NCBI GenBank assembly: GCA_964353355.1
Contig: CAYGVT010000147.1
Span: 1 to 12,279 of the forward strand
Direction: 5' to 3'
Source of the DNA: CAYGVT01 sp964353355
GTDB lineage: Archaea; Thermoplasmatota; DTKX01; GCA-020343715
DNA length: 12,279 nucleotides
Below, in pieces: positions 5,721 through 12,279 of the stretch. The notes under the pieces were generated by a model that saw only the letters and a program-made list of their open reading frames with translations, ran no database searches and had not been told where the DNA came from. Made by a program: the position numbers and the translations under genes. How positions within the stretch are numbered: position 1 is the stretch's first letter; every line of letters starts with the position of its first letter.

Positions 5721-6431
5721 TCACCTGTGGAATATGAGGTTGTAGAGCCGCTTGTAAGTCTCGATGACGTCGCCCTTGTTCTGCCGGTAGACGTCCTTGT
5801 CGAGCGATTCCGTCGAGCCCTTGACCCACAGGCGGCACGTGTCGGGCGAGACCTCATCGGCGACCACGAGCTTGCCGTCGACGCGACCGATCTCTATCTT
5901 GAAGTCCGCGAGCGTGAGGCCGAGGCCGTCGAAGAACCCCGTGAGCACGTCGTTGACCCGGTGCCCCATCTCGCGCATCTCGCGCAGCTCCTGCAGGTTC
6001 GCGACCCCGAGCGCGAGCGCGATGTCGGTGTTGAGCAGCGGGTCGTGGTAGGCGTCGTTCTTGAGGTCCATGTTGACGACGGGGTTGGGGAGCTCCATCC
6101 CGAGCTCGAACGGGTAGCGCTTGACCAGCGAGCCCGCCGCGTAGTTGCGCACGATGACCTCGATGGGCACGATGTCGACCTGCTTGCAGAGCATCTCCGT
6201 GTCCGAGATGAGGCGCACGAAGTGGGTCTCGATGCCGGAGTCCGAGAGGAGGTTCAGTATCTTGGCGGATATCTGGGCGTTGTAGAAGCCCTTGCCCTTG
6301 ATGACGTCGTGCCGCGCGCCGTCCCCCGCGGTGATGTCGTCGCGGTACTCGATGAGGACGTGCTTGTCGTCCCACTCGAATACGGACTTGGCCTTGCCCT
6401 TGTAGAGCAGTTTCCCCTTGGGCGTTAGCAT
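5721..6431 (-). CDS. purC: Phosphoribosylaminoimidazole-succinocarboxamide synthase (SAICAR synthetase)
   Basis: The gene encodes 236 residues, the usual length of short, single-domain bacterial and archaeal PurC. Recognised motifs are LLYKGKAKSVF (8-18, nucleotide binding), YRDDITAGDGA (29-39), PIEVIVRNYAAGSLVKRY (89-106), DFKIEIGR (177-184) and VADEVSPDTCRLW (190-202). It joins aspartate to CAIR using ATP in step eight of inosine monophosphate synthesis, in the cytoplasm. All motif residues I know for the family look intact. The ATG at 6431 is preceded by GGAGGG within a perfect 10-base palindrome and by a TATA-like box at about -35. The adenosine-specific kinase lies 100 bases upstream on the same strand; both act on purines but each has its own promoter-like element. 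No other pur gene is in the window. Confidence 0.95.
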   Translation of the reverse strand: MLTPKGKLLYKGKAKSVFEWDDKHVLIEYRDDITAGDGARHDVIKGKGFYNAQISAKILNLLSDSGIETHFVRLISDTEMLCKQVDIVPIEVIVRNYAAGSLVKRYPFELGMELPNPVVNMDLKNDAYHDPLLNTDIALALGVANLQELREMREMGHRVNDVLTGFFDGLGLTLADFKIEIGRVDGKLVVADEVSPDTCRLWVKGSTESLDKDVYRQNKGDVIETYKRLYNLIFHR

Positions 6432-6460
6432 CCCTCCGGAGGAGCAAGGCCGTCGCCCGT

Positions 6461-6470
6461 ACTTATCAAT
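6461..6470 (-). promoter_or_regulatory. TATA-like element of purC
   Basis: On the minus strand, ATTGATAAGT lies 30-39 bases before the purC ATG and is flanked by AAA upstream. It is the only A/T-rich block in the 100-base gap between purC and the kinase gene. Transcription would begin near 6440, inside the CCTCCGGAGG palindrome (6433-6442). Confidence 0.5.
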
Positions 6471-6531
6471 TTCGCCCGGCTGGTGAGACGCGCGCGCGTG
6501 GAGGGCGGGCCCGCGGCGCCCGACGAGCCCC

Positions 6532-7032
6532 TCACTTCTTGTATCCGAACTTCCTGATGAGCTCGCGCCGCGCCTTGCGGTCCTCCTCGTCCTCGATGCC
6601 CAGCGGGCCCTGGCCGTCGACCACGCCCAGGATGCCGTCGCCCTTGGCCGTGTGCGCGATGATGACCGCGACGGGGTTGGAGGTGGCGCACACGATGTTG
6701 CACACCTCGGGGACCTCCTTGACGCGGTTGAGCACGTTGATGGGGTAGGCGTCGCGCAGGAAGATGAGGAAGCTGTGGCCCGAGTGCAGGCGCTCGAGGT
6801 TCTCGGCGGCGAGCTTGGTGAGCGCCTCGTCGGTGCCCTCGGTGCGGATGAGCCTGTCGGAGGAGGCCTCCGAGAACGCGAGGCCGAACTTGATGCCGGG
6901 CACGGAGCCCACGAGCGCCTCGTAGAGGTCCTCGGCCGTCTTGATGAAGTGCGCCATCCCGAGGATGCAGTTGAGGTTCTCGGGGTTCTCAATGGGCACG
7001 AGCTCGATGGTCACTTTGTCCATCTTCACCAT
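6532..7032 (-). CDS. Adenosine-specific kinase (PAE2307/DUF355 family)
   Basis: The 166-residue protein matches the family almost end to end as I recall it. The landmarks are IENPENLNCILGMAHFIKTAEDL (14-36), VPGIKFGLAFSEAS (44-57), HSGHSFLIFLRDAYPINVLNRVKEVPEV (83-110), SNPVAVIIAHTAKGDGILGVVDG (118-140) and a charged helical end RRELIRKFGYKK. The characterised relative is PAE2307 of Pyrobaculum aerophilum, described as an adenosine-specific kinase that turns adenosine into AMP; it is unrelated to ribokinase-type kinases. The ATG at 7032 was preferred over one 25 codons upstream because AAGGAAGG sits seven bases before it and the family begins there. A GC-rich hairpin lies in the leader. It is followed by purC on the same strand. 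Confidence 0.88.
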   Translation of the reverse strand: MVKMDKVTIELVPIENPENLNCILGMAHFIKTAEDLYEALVGSVPGIKFGLAFSEASSDRLIRTEGTDEALTKLAAENLERLHSGHSFLIFLRDAYPINVLNRVKEVPEVCNIVCATSNPVAVIIAHTAKGDGILGVVDGQGPLGIEDEEDRKARRELIRKFGYKK

Positions 7033-7053
7033 GTGGATGCCTTCCTTGCGACG

Positions 7054-7075
7054 CGGCCGGCCTGCGTGCCGGCCG
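7054..7075 (-). promoter_or_regulatory. Leader hairpin upstream of the adenosine-specific kinase
   Basis: CGGCCGGC and GCCGGCCG form a perfect eight-base-pair, all-G/C stem around a six-base loop (7062-7067). It ends 21 bases before the start codon and 6 bases before the AAGGAAGG ribosome binding site (7040-7047). If transcription starts about 25 bases after the TATA-like box, this hairpin lies inside the leader and could affect translation or stability. No known riboswitch pattern was recognised. Confidence 0.5.
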
Positions 7076-7104
7076 ACCGTGGGCACGTGCATGGGCGGGG
7101 GGGG

Positions 7105-7113
7105 CATAAAGAA
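7105..7113 (-). promoter_or_regulatory. TATA-like element of the adenosine-specific kinase gene
   Basis: On the minus strand TTCTTTATG is followed by a run of C. It lies about 73-81 bases before the ATG at 7032, which would place the transcript start near 7082 and give a leader of about 50 bases. Confidence 0.45.
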
Positions 7114-7145
7114 CCTGCGGATGAGGCCAACCTGGTATTGATCAA

Positions 7146-7155
7146 GGAAATTTCC
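7146..7155. promoter_or_regulatory. Palindrome GGAAATTTCC in the divergent intergenic region
   Basis: A perfect 10-base palindrome sits between the divergent kinase and surface-protein genes. It is 33 bases upstream of the kinase TATA-like box and about 65 upstream of the surface-gene TATA-like box. A/T-centred palindromes are uncommon in this GC-rich DNA, so it may be a regulator site, but no regulator can be assigned. Confidence 0.3.
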
Positions 7156-7220
7156 AAGCCCCCATCGATTTGGATAGTAGCGTCAGGCATGGCCCAGGAG
7201 GCTTACCAAGGCCAGCAAAG

Positions 7221-7233
7221 GGTTTAATAAACC
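7221..7233 (+). promoter_or_regulatory. Palindromic TATA box of the surface-protein gene
   Basis: GGTTTA-A-TAAACC is a perfect inverted repeat that contains the TATA-like core TTTAATAAA (7223-7231). The core is 17-25 bases before the ATG at 7248, so the transcript is probably leaderless. A dimeric repressor on the inverted repeat would cover the TATA box and block TBP. Confidence 0.6.
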
Positions 7234-7247
7234 ACAGGCACATGTAA

Positions 7248-10200
7248 ATGGACGAATGGGTGACCCAGGTGAGGAAGGCCGTCCGGTTATCGATAGGGGT
7301 GTTCCTGGTATCGCTTTGCATGCTCAGCCCCTTCGGGGCGTTCCAGAGCCATCCCAGGGCAGACATGGACGGGGTGGCGGTGGCGGTGGAGCTACCAGAG
7401 CCCCTCGTGCTCCCCCCAGCGGCCTCGGAGCTCTTCCAGGGCGTCGGCGACGCCTTCGTGGAGAACCTGGGGCAGCTGGCTGACAGTAGAGTCAGGTACT
7501 TCACCCAGGGCGGGAGCGTATCGATAGGCCTCACGGACGACGGCATCATCGTGGTGATTAGGGACCCGTCAGTGGATGGACGGGAGGACGCCGCCCCAGG
7601 GTCCGGGGAAGCCGCCGCCTCCACAACGGACTTCGCGGTCATGTTCGACGGTTGTCACGCCGTTGTCCCCCGCGGGAGGGACGCGGTCGACCGCACCACG
7701 AGCTACTTCATCGGGAACGACCCGTCGCTGTGGGTCAGGGGCGCGCGGAGCTTCCGCGAGGTGGTCTACGAGGGGCTCTGGGACGGGGTCGACCTGGTGC
7801 TGCGGCTGAAGGGGGACGTGCTCAAGTACGACATCCTGCTCGACGCGGGCGCCGACCCCCGCGTCGTCGCGCTCAGATACGATGGCGTGCTAGGGCTCTC
7901 GCTGGACGCCTCGGGCGACCTCATCATCCGGACGGATGCTGGCATGCTGCGCGACGGCAGGCCTGTGGTGTTCCAGGAGGGCGCCCTTCCCGACGCCGGG
8001 GCCGAAGGGCGGTTCACAGTGCTCGAGGACCAGCGGGTCGGCTTCGGGCTCCCCGACGGATGCGCGCCCGGAAGGCCCATCCTCATAGACCCCGGGCTCG
8101 TCTTCTCGACCTTCTTGGGCGGGAGCGGGGGCGATACGGTCCATGGTCCGACCCTCGATGGGGCCGGGAACATCCTGGTATGCGGAGCGACCTACTCCCC
8201 TGACTTCCCGACCACGAACGGGAGCTACGACCCGGCGGGGAAGGCAGGCTACTCGTGTGACGGGTTAGTTGCCAGGTTCGACCCCGAGGGCTGCCTCCTC
8301 AACTCGACCTACATCGGTGGGTCGAGCTTTGATGAGCTTTTAGATATCATCGTCCTACAGGATGGGGACGTCTGCCTGGTGGGCATTACATTATCAGTGG
8401 ACTTCCCCGTGACGGCTGACGCCCTGTCGAGGGAGTTACTAGGTGATGATGATGGTGTCATCCTCAAGATGTCGGGGGACCTCTCGGACCTCACCTACGG
8501 GTCCTACCTCGGTGGTGCCAGCGAGGACCTCCTCATCAACATCGACCTCGACCCGAGCGGCATTGTCTGCGTCTCCGGGGTGACATGCTCGCCGGACATC
8601 CCGACGACGCCGGGTGCGTTCTGCGCCACGTACGAGGGACCGGGTTATTTCCTGGACACCATCATCGTCTACCAGCTGGACGGCGACCTCTCGCAGGTGC
8701 TGTACTGCACGTACGTGAACGGGGCCGACTTTGCAGTGCCACTCTATTGGGCGGGCGACCCACCCATCATCATCCTGGGCCAATCGGTGGATTCAAATGG
8801 TGACATCCTCCTAGCTGGCAGGACGCAGAGCACCACCCTCCCGACGACGCCCGGGGCATTCCAGTCGACCTTCTCCGGTGGCTCGCTGGACGCCTTCGCC
8901 CTCAAGCTCCGCCCCAAGGGCGCTGGGGCGTCGGACCTCATCGCATGCACCTACCTCGGGGGCTCCAGCGCGGAGGAGGCCCTTAGTATCCTGGCCATGG
9001 AGGACGGGCGCGTGGCCGTGGTGGGAAACACGGAATCGGCCGATCTCCCAATGGAGAGGGCGCTTGATAATGTGGTGGAGTGGATGGACGGGTTCCTGAT
9101 GGTGCTCGATGGCAACCTCACCACACTGGAATACGGCACGTTCCTCGGGGGCGGTGGAACTGACATCCTTGCCGCAGTCGTGGAGGCAAGGGGCGGAGGC
9201 CTTCTGTATCTCATGGGATCGTCAAGCTCGAGCGACGTTGTAGGGTCCAAGGGCAGTTTCGACAGCCTCTTTAATTCTGTGGTGGATTATTACATCGCAT
9301 CCATCGACATCGAGCGGTCCTGTATCGAGTACTATACTTGGATAGGGGGCCACTCGATAGAAACGGTAGATATCCATGGAGACGTAGATGTCCTCGCTAT
9401 CACCGAGGACGGGGGGCTGATTGCCGTCGGCAGAACCGAATCCTCTGATTTCCCCATCACGGCGGGCGCTTTCCAGGAGCACTTTGGAGGCGGGACCCGT
9501 GATGGCTTCGTGCTCAGGCTCGACCCCGCCCCCTGCGGCCTGCCCGACCCCCCGCGGAACCTCAGCGCGACCCCTGGCAACGGCACGGTCTCGCTCAGGT
9601 GGGACCCGCACACGAACATCGGGTACAGCGTGCAGAGCTACCGGGTCTACAGGGGCACGGCCCCCGGGTCATGGGACCTTGAGCGCAACCTGGCCGGCAC
9701 GTCGACCGGATTGAATGACGGTGGATTGACCAATGGCGTGCGTTACTACTATCGCGTCTCCGCCGTGAACAGCATGGGGGAGGGCCCGATGGCCCTCGCC
9801 AACGCCACGCCCCCGGCCCCGCCGTCGGCCCCCGGTCACCTGGGGCTCGGGACGGGGGACGGGAACGTGACCGTCAACTGGAGCGTACCTTCGGACCCGG
9901 GCGGCGACCTGTTCGGGTACCGGCTGCTCAGGGGCCCGTCACTGGAGGCGCTCGGTCTCATCCTCGAGACCGACACCTCGACCTTCGCGTACCTGGACTG
10001 GAACGTCACGAGGGGGGAGGAGTACGTCTACGCCGTGCTCGCCTTCAACGGCGCCGGCAACGGGACGATGGCATGGAAATCCATAATCCCGAGCCGCCCG
10101 CCGAGCCCCCCGATCTCCCTCGACCTCGTCCCGCACGACGGATGGGTCCGCGTGACTTGGAACGTGCCTCGGGACAAGGGAGGCCTGCCCCTCAAGGGGT

Positions 10201-12080
10201 ACAGGGTCTACATCCGGGAGGAGGGGACGGACGACGCGAGGGTCGTCGAGGTGGACTTCACGCACCTGCTGTACGATGACCACAGGGTGGAGAACGGGCG
10301 GCGCTACTTTTACTACGTCATTGCACTGGCCGGGGATTATTACAAGAGCCCCCCGACGGTGGAGCTGTCGGAGGTCCCCTTCGGGCCGCCGACGGCGCCG
10401 GCGGGCCTCGTCGTCATGCCCGGGGATTCGCAGGTATTCCTGGAATGGAACGCCTCCGACAGCAATGGCCGACGGATCACCAATTACACGATACGGTGGG
10501 GTACCGCACCGGGAGAGCTTCTCCAAACAATCGAAATCGGGAATAAGACAGGGCACACCATGGTGGGGGCGCAGAACGGTGTCATGTACTACTTCCAGGT
10601 CGCGGCGAGGAACCTGGCGGGGCTTGGGACGTGGAGCCCCGAGGCGCACGCGACCCCACTGGGCGTGCCGAGCGAGGTCCTGAACCTGAACGCCAACATG
10701 ACCATGGAGGGCGTCCTCATCACGTGGGACGCGCCGGACGGCTGGGGCGGCTCGGAGGAGCTTTCCTACCGTCTGTCGCGCGCGGGCCCCGGGGGCACCA
10801 TCGTCGTGCTGGGCGAGGCGATGACGGAGAGGACGCTCTTCGACGGCACCGTCCTGGCGGGCGAGACCTACAAGTTCAGGGTCTGCGCCAGCAACGCGCT
10901 CAACACGGGGCCGTCCGTGGAGGTCGAGGTCTTTGTCGTAAAGCCACCGACGGCCGTGAGGGACCTGGTCGCGTCCCTGGGGGACGGGGCCATCACCCTT
11001 TCCTGGGCACCGCCCGAGAACGATGGCAGCAACAACATCACCGTCTACCTCGTCTACCGTCAGGGACCGACCGGTGGCTATTCCAGGCTGGACCGGACCG
11101 TCCTGATGAGCTTCACCGACACCGACGTCGAGGCGGGGACGGAGTACTGGTACTACGTCACGGCGAAGAACGACCGATTCGAGGGCACCGATTGGACGGC
11201 GGTGAACGCGACGGCGATCACGCACCCCGGCCCGGTCGTCGACCTGCGGGCCGTCTACAGCGACGGCGCCGTCGAGCTCGAGTGGTCGTCGCCGGTCGCG
11301 CAGTGGGCCGCGACGCCGACCGGTTACAGGGTGCTCCGGGGCACGACCCTGGCGGACCTCGCGGTGGTGGCCACGCTCGGCCTCAACCTGACGTACAGGG
11401 ACGGGACGGTCGAGAGGGACAGGATGTACTACTACCAGGTCATCGCGACATCCGGCGTCGGGGACGGCGAGCCGGGCCAGGTCAAGGAGGTCCAGGCCGG
11501 CGAGGCGGAGCCGCCCAGGTCCATGATGTGGCTCGCCGTCCTGTCGGCCGTCGTGATAGCCGTCCTCCTCGCGATGGTCATCGTCTTCGGGCGCCGCGCC
11601 CGTGCGGCCGCGGGAGCGCCCACCGTGCACATCGTCGAGGAGGTCCTCGTCGTCCTGAGGGACGGGCGGCTCATCGCGACCTCGGGCAGGGAGGAGAGCC
11701 GGAGCCGTGATCCGCAGGTGATGACCGGGATGCTCACCGCCATCCAGGGCTTCGCCAAGGATGGGCTCGAGCGCGGTGGGGCGCTCGAGAGCATCAAGTA
11801 CGAGGACAACACCATCCTGATGGCGAGCGGGGTGCGACTCTACGTCGCGGTCGTCGTGTTCGGGCAGCCTGACGAGGCCCTCCAAGAGGTGCTGGAGGAG
11901 ACGGTGCGTCAGCTCGAGGCGACCTACGGGGACATCATCGACGGGTGGGACGGTGACCTGTCGGTGTTCGCGGGCGTGAGCGAGGCCGTGCGCCCGCTCG
12001 TGGAGCGGACGCGCCACGTGACCCGGGAGGACGTGCAGGCCATGGGGGCGGCCCCTGGCGAGACCGAGGGCTCTTCATGA
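7248..12080 (+). CDS. Giant membrane-anchored surface protein: DUF7948-like domain, SBBP repeats, seven FN3 domains, TM helix, longin-like cytoplasmic domain
   Basis: The 1610-residue protein has, in order: an N-terminal signal sequence (hydrophobic about 13-32) and a DUF7948-like domain (about 65-285; FVENLGQ, SYFIGNDP, YEGLWDGVDLVLR). Next come seven SBBP-type repeats (about 284-763), seven FN3 domains (about 768-1420), one transmembrane helix (about 1426-1450) and a cytoplasmic domain (about 1455-1600). The ectodomain should face outside. By eye it has 17 N-glycosylation sequons, 14 of them in the FN3 array, and many cysteines in the propeller part. The cytoplasmic part has predicted order strand-strand-helix-three strands-two helices with a WDGD motif. 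Its role is unknown: adhesion plus inward signalling is an inference from the layout. VSLC at 21-24 does not fit a lipobox. The start at ATG 7248 fits a leaderless transcript from the TATA box 17-25 bases upstream; ATG 7242 is followed at once by a stop. Base composition in the propeller part is less GC-biased than in neighbouring genes. Confidence 0.9.
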   Translation: MDEWVTQVRKAVRLSIGVFLVSLCMLSPFGAFQSHPRADMDGVAVAVELPEPLVLPPAASELFQGVGDAFVENLGQLADSRVRYFTQGGSVSIGLTDDGIIVVIRDPSVDGREDAAPGSGEAAASTTDFAVMFDGCHAVVPRGRDAVDRTTSYFIGNDPSLWVRGARSFREVVYEGLWDGVDLVLRLKGDVLKYDILLDAGADPRVVALRYDGVLGLSLDASGDLIIRTDAGMLRDGRPVVFQEGALPDAGAEGRFTVLEDQRVGFGLPDGCAPGRPILIDPGLVFSTFLGGSGGDTVHGPTLDGAGNILVCGATYSPDFPTTNGSYDPAGKAGYSCDGLVARFDPEGCLLNSTYIGGSSFDELLDIIVLQDGDVCLVGITLSVDFPVTADALSRELLGDDDGVILKMSGDLSDLTYGSYLGGASEDLLINIDLDPSGIVCVSGVTCSPDIPTTPGAFCATYEGPGYFLDTIIVYQLDGDLSQVLYCTYVNGADFAVPLYWAGDPPIIILGQSVDSNGDILLAGRTQSTTLPTTPGAFQSTFSGGSLDAFALKLRPKGAGASDLIACTYLGGSSAEEALSILAMEDGRVAVVGNTESADLPMERALDNVVEWMDGFLMVLDGNLTTLEYGTFLGGGGTDILAAVVEARGGGLLYLMGSSSSSDVVGSKGSFDSLFNSVVDYYIASIDIERSCIEYYTWIGGHSIETVDIHGDVDVLAITEDGGLIAVGRTESSDFPITAGAFQEHFGGGTRDGFVLRLDPAPCGLPDPPRNLSATPGNGTVSLRWDPHTNIGYSVQSYRVYRGTAPGSWDLERNLAGTSTGLNDGGLTNGVRYYYRVSAVNSMGEGPMALANATPPAPPSAPGHLGLGTGDGNVTVNWSVPSDPGGDLFGYRLLRGPSLEALGLILETDTSTFAYLDWNVTRGEEYVYAVLAFNGAGNGTMAWKSIIPSRPPSPPISLDLVPHDGWVRVTWNVPRDKGGLPLKGYRVYIREEGTDDARVVEVDFTHLLYDDHRVENGRRYFYYVIALAGDYYKSPPTVELSEVPFGPPTAPAGLVVMPGDSQVFLEWNASDSNGRRITNYTIRWGTAPGELLQTIEIGNKTGHTMVGAQNGVMYYFQVAARNLAGLGTWSPEAHATPLGVPSEVLNLNANMTMEGVLITWDAPDGWGGSEELSYRLSRAGPGGTIVVLGEAMTERTLFDGTVLAGETYKFRVCASNALNTGPSVEVEVFVVKPPTAVRDLVASLGDGAITLSWAPPENDGSNNITVYLVYRQGPTGGYSRLDRTVLMSFTDTDVEAGTEYWYYVTAKNDRFEGTDWTAVNATAITHPGPVVDLRAVYSDGAVELEWSSPVAQWAATPTGYRVLRGTTLADLAVVATLGLNLTYRDGTVERDRMYYYQVIATSGVGDGEPGQVKEVQAGEAEPPRSMMWLAVLSAVVIAVLLAMVIVFGRRARAAAGAPTVHIVEEVLVVLRDGRLIATSGREESRSRDPQVMTGMLTAIQGFAKDGLERGGALESIKYEDNTILMASGVRLYVAVVVFGQPDEALQEVLEETVRQLEATYGDIIDGWDGDLSVFAGVSEAVRPLVERTRHVTREDVQAMGAAPGETEGSS
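8099..9535 (+). repeat. Seven SBBP-type protein repeats within the surface protein
   Basis: Seven units open with a [YF]xT[YFW][LIV]GG-like motif at residues about 284 (FSTFLGG), 352 (NSTYIGG), 417 (YGSYLGG), 485 (YCTYVNG), 566 (ACTYLGG), 629 (YGTFLGG) and 695 (YYTWIGG). Most units continue with a DG..-VxG-T-S-DFPTT-like strand pair. Spacing is 63-68 residues except the fourth unit (81), which carries a hydrophobic insertion around YWAGDPPIIIL. Seven units fit one closed seven-bladed beta-propeller. Confidence 0.75.
9550..11510 (+). repeat. Array of seven fibronectin type III domains
   Basis: Units of about 92-97 residues begin near residues 770 (PRNLSATPGNG), 863 (GHLGLGTGDG), 955 (ISLDLVPHDG), 1052 (AGLVVMPGDS), 1144 (VLNLNANMTMEG), 1236 (VRDLVASLGDG) and 1330 (VVDLRAVYSDG). 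Each has the core Trp in the second strand (LRWDP, VNWSVP, VTWNVP, LEWNAS, ITWDAP, LSWAPP, LEWSSP). Most have a Tyr-rich F strand such as YYYRVSAVN or YFQVAARN. Copies are diverged at DNA level, so this is an old duplication, not a recent one. Confidence 0.85.
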
Positions 12081-12156
12081 GCTAGCGTCCTCGACCCCGA
12101 TTCGTCAACAACCACGGTGGAGCGACGGTGGGTCCCGCCCTGAATATCGGCCATGT

Positions 12157-12279
12157 TCAGTTACTATGAACCAGCTGCTCGAGGCCGAACACCTTCACCA
12201 GGACCAACTGCTTCTTCGATAGGTTGGTCCATCTGGGTATCCGCTTTCCCCTCCTGACCAGATTGACCAGCTGGATGCC
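12157..12279 (-). CDS. 3' end of an unrecognised gene
   Basis: A minus-strand frame open from the window edge to TGA at 12157-12159 encodes 40 residues. They are amphipathic and basic, with RRGKRIPRWTNLSKKQ followed by LVLVKVFGLEQLV, and look like two helices of a real protein end. Codons mostly end in G or C. I do not recognise the family. The gene converges on the surface-protein gene with a 76-base spacer (12081-12156) in which I see no clear terminator. Confidence 0.45.
   Translation of the reverse strand, partial: GIQLVNLVRRGKRIPRWTNLSKKQLVLVKVFGLEQLVHSN

Noticed and set aside
7311..7323. Possible lipoprotein signal (VSLC) in the surface protein
   Set aside because: The residue before the Cys is Leu rather than Gly, Ala or Ser, and the protein already has a C-terminal membrane helix.
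9939..12017. Minus-strand open frame (692 codons) opposite the FN3 and tail region
   Set aside because: Composition is typical of an antisense shadow (His, Arg, Asp, Val rich) and it covers well-defined FN3 domains on the plus strand.

Overview
The window looks like a piece of a high-GC archaeal chromosome, most likely from the phylum Thermoplasmatota; the order cannot be placed from this sequence alone. Four things point to an archaeon. Short A/T-rich TATA-like boxes sit roughly 20-35 bases before several start codons, in DNA that is otherwise very GC-rich. Leaders are very short or absent. There is a short archaeal-type PurC next to an adenosine-specific kinase of the PAE2307/DUF355 family. 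There is also a stand-alone RAM (Lrp/AsnC ligand-binding) protein and a giant surface protein with a membrane anchor. No rRNA, tRNA, CRISPR array or insertion sequence was seen.

Layout. Bases 1-186 are the 3' end of a plus-strand gene whose protein ends in a Pro-Ala tail encoded by a CCCGCT hexanucleotide tandem array. Next comes a plus-strand pair: a YtcJ-type metal-dependent amidohydrolase (238-1899) and a nitrilase-superfamily amidase (1953-2714). Converging on it, and overlapping its 3' end by 89 bases, is a GNAT acetyltransferase on the minus strand (2626-3270). Divergent from that is a 63-residue cysteine-rich protein (3374-3565). A CoA-disulfide-reductase-like flavoprotein follows (3652-5013), then a 54-residue acidic protein behind a doubled TATA-like element (5103-5267), then a stand-alone RAM-domain protein (5344-5673). 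On the minus strand lie purC (5721-6431) and the adenosine-specific kinase (6532-7032), each with its own apparent promoter. They serve purine synthesis and purine salvage respectively.

The last 5 kb is dominated by one gene (7248-12080) for a 1610-residue surface protein. It has a signal peptide, a DUF7948-like N-terminal domain, seven SBBP-type repeats (possibly a seven-bladed propeller), seven FN3 domains rich in N-glycosylation sequons, one transmembrane helix, and a cytoplasmic domain of about 150 residues. The predicted strand/helix order of that last domain matches the longin fold. This outside-in receptor-like layout is the most striking item in the window. The end of the window holds the 3' end of an unrecognised minus-strand gene.

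The small genes between 3.3 and 5.7 kb are separately promoted rather than one operon. The amidohydrolase/amidase pair is the only likely plus-strand operon.
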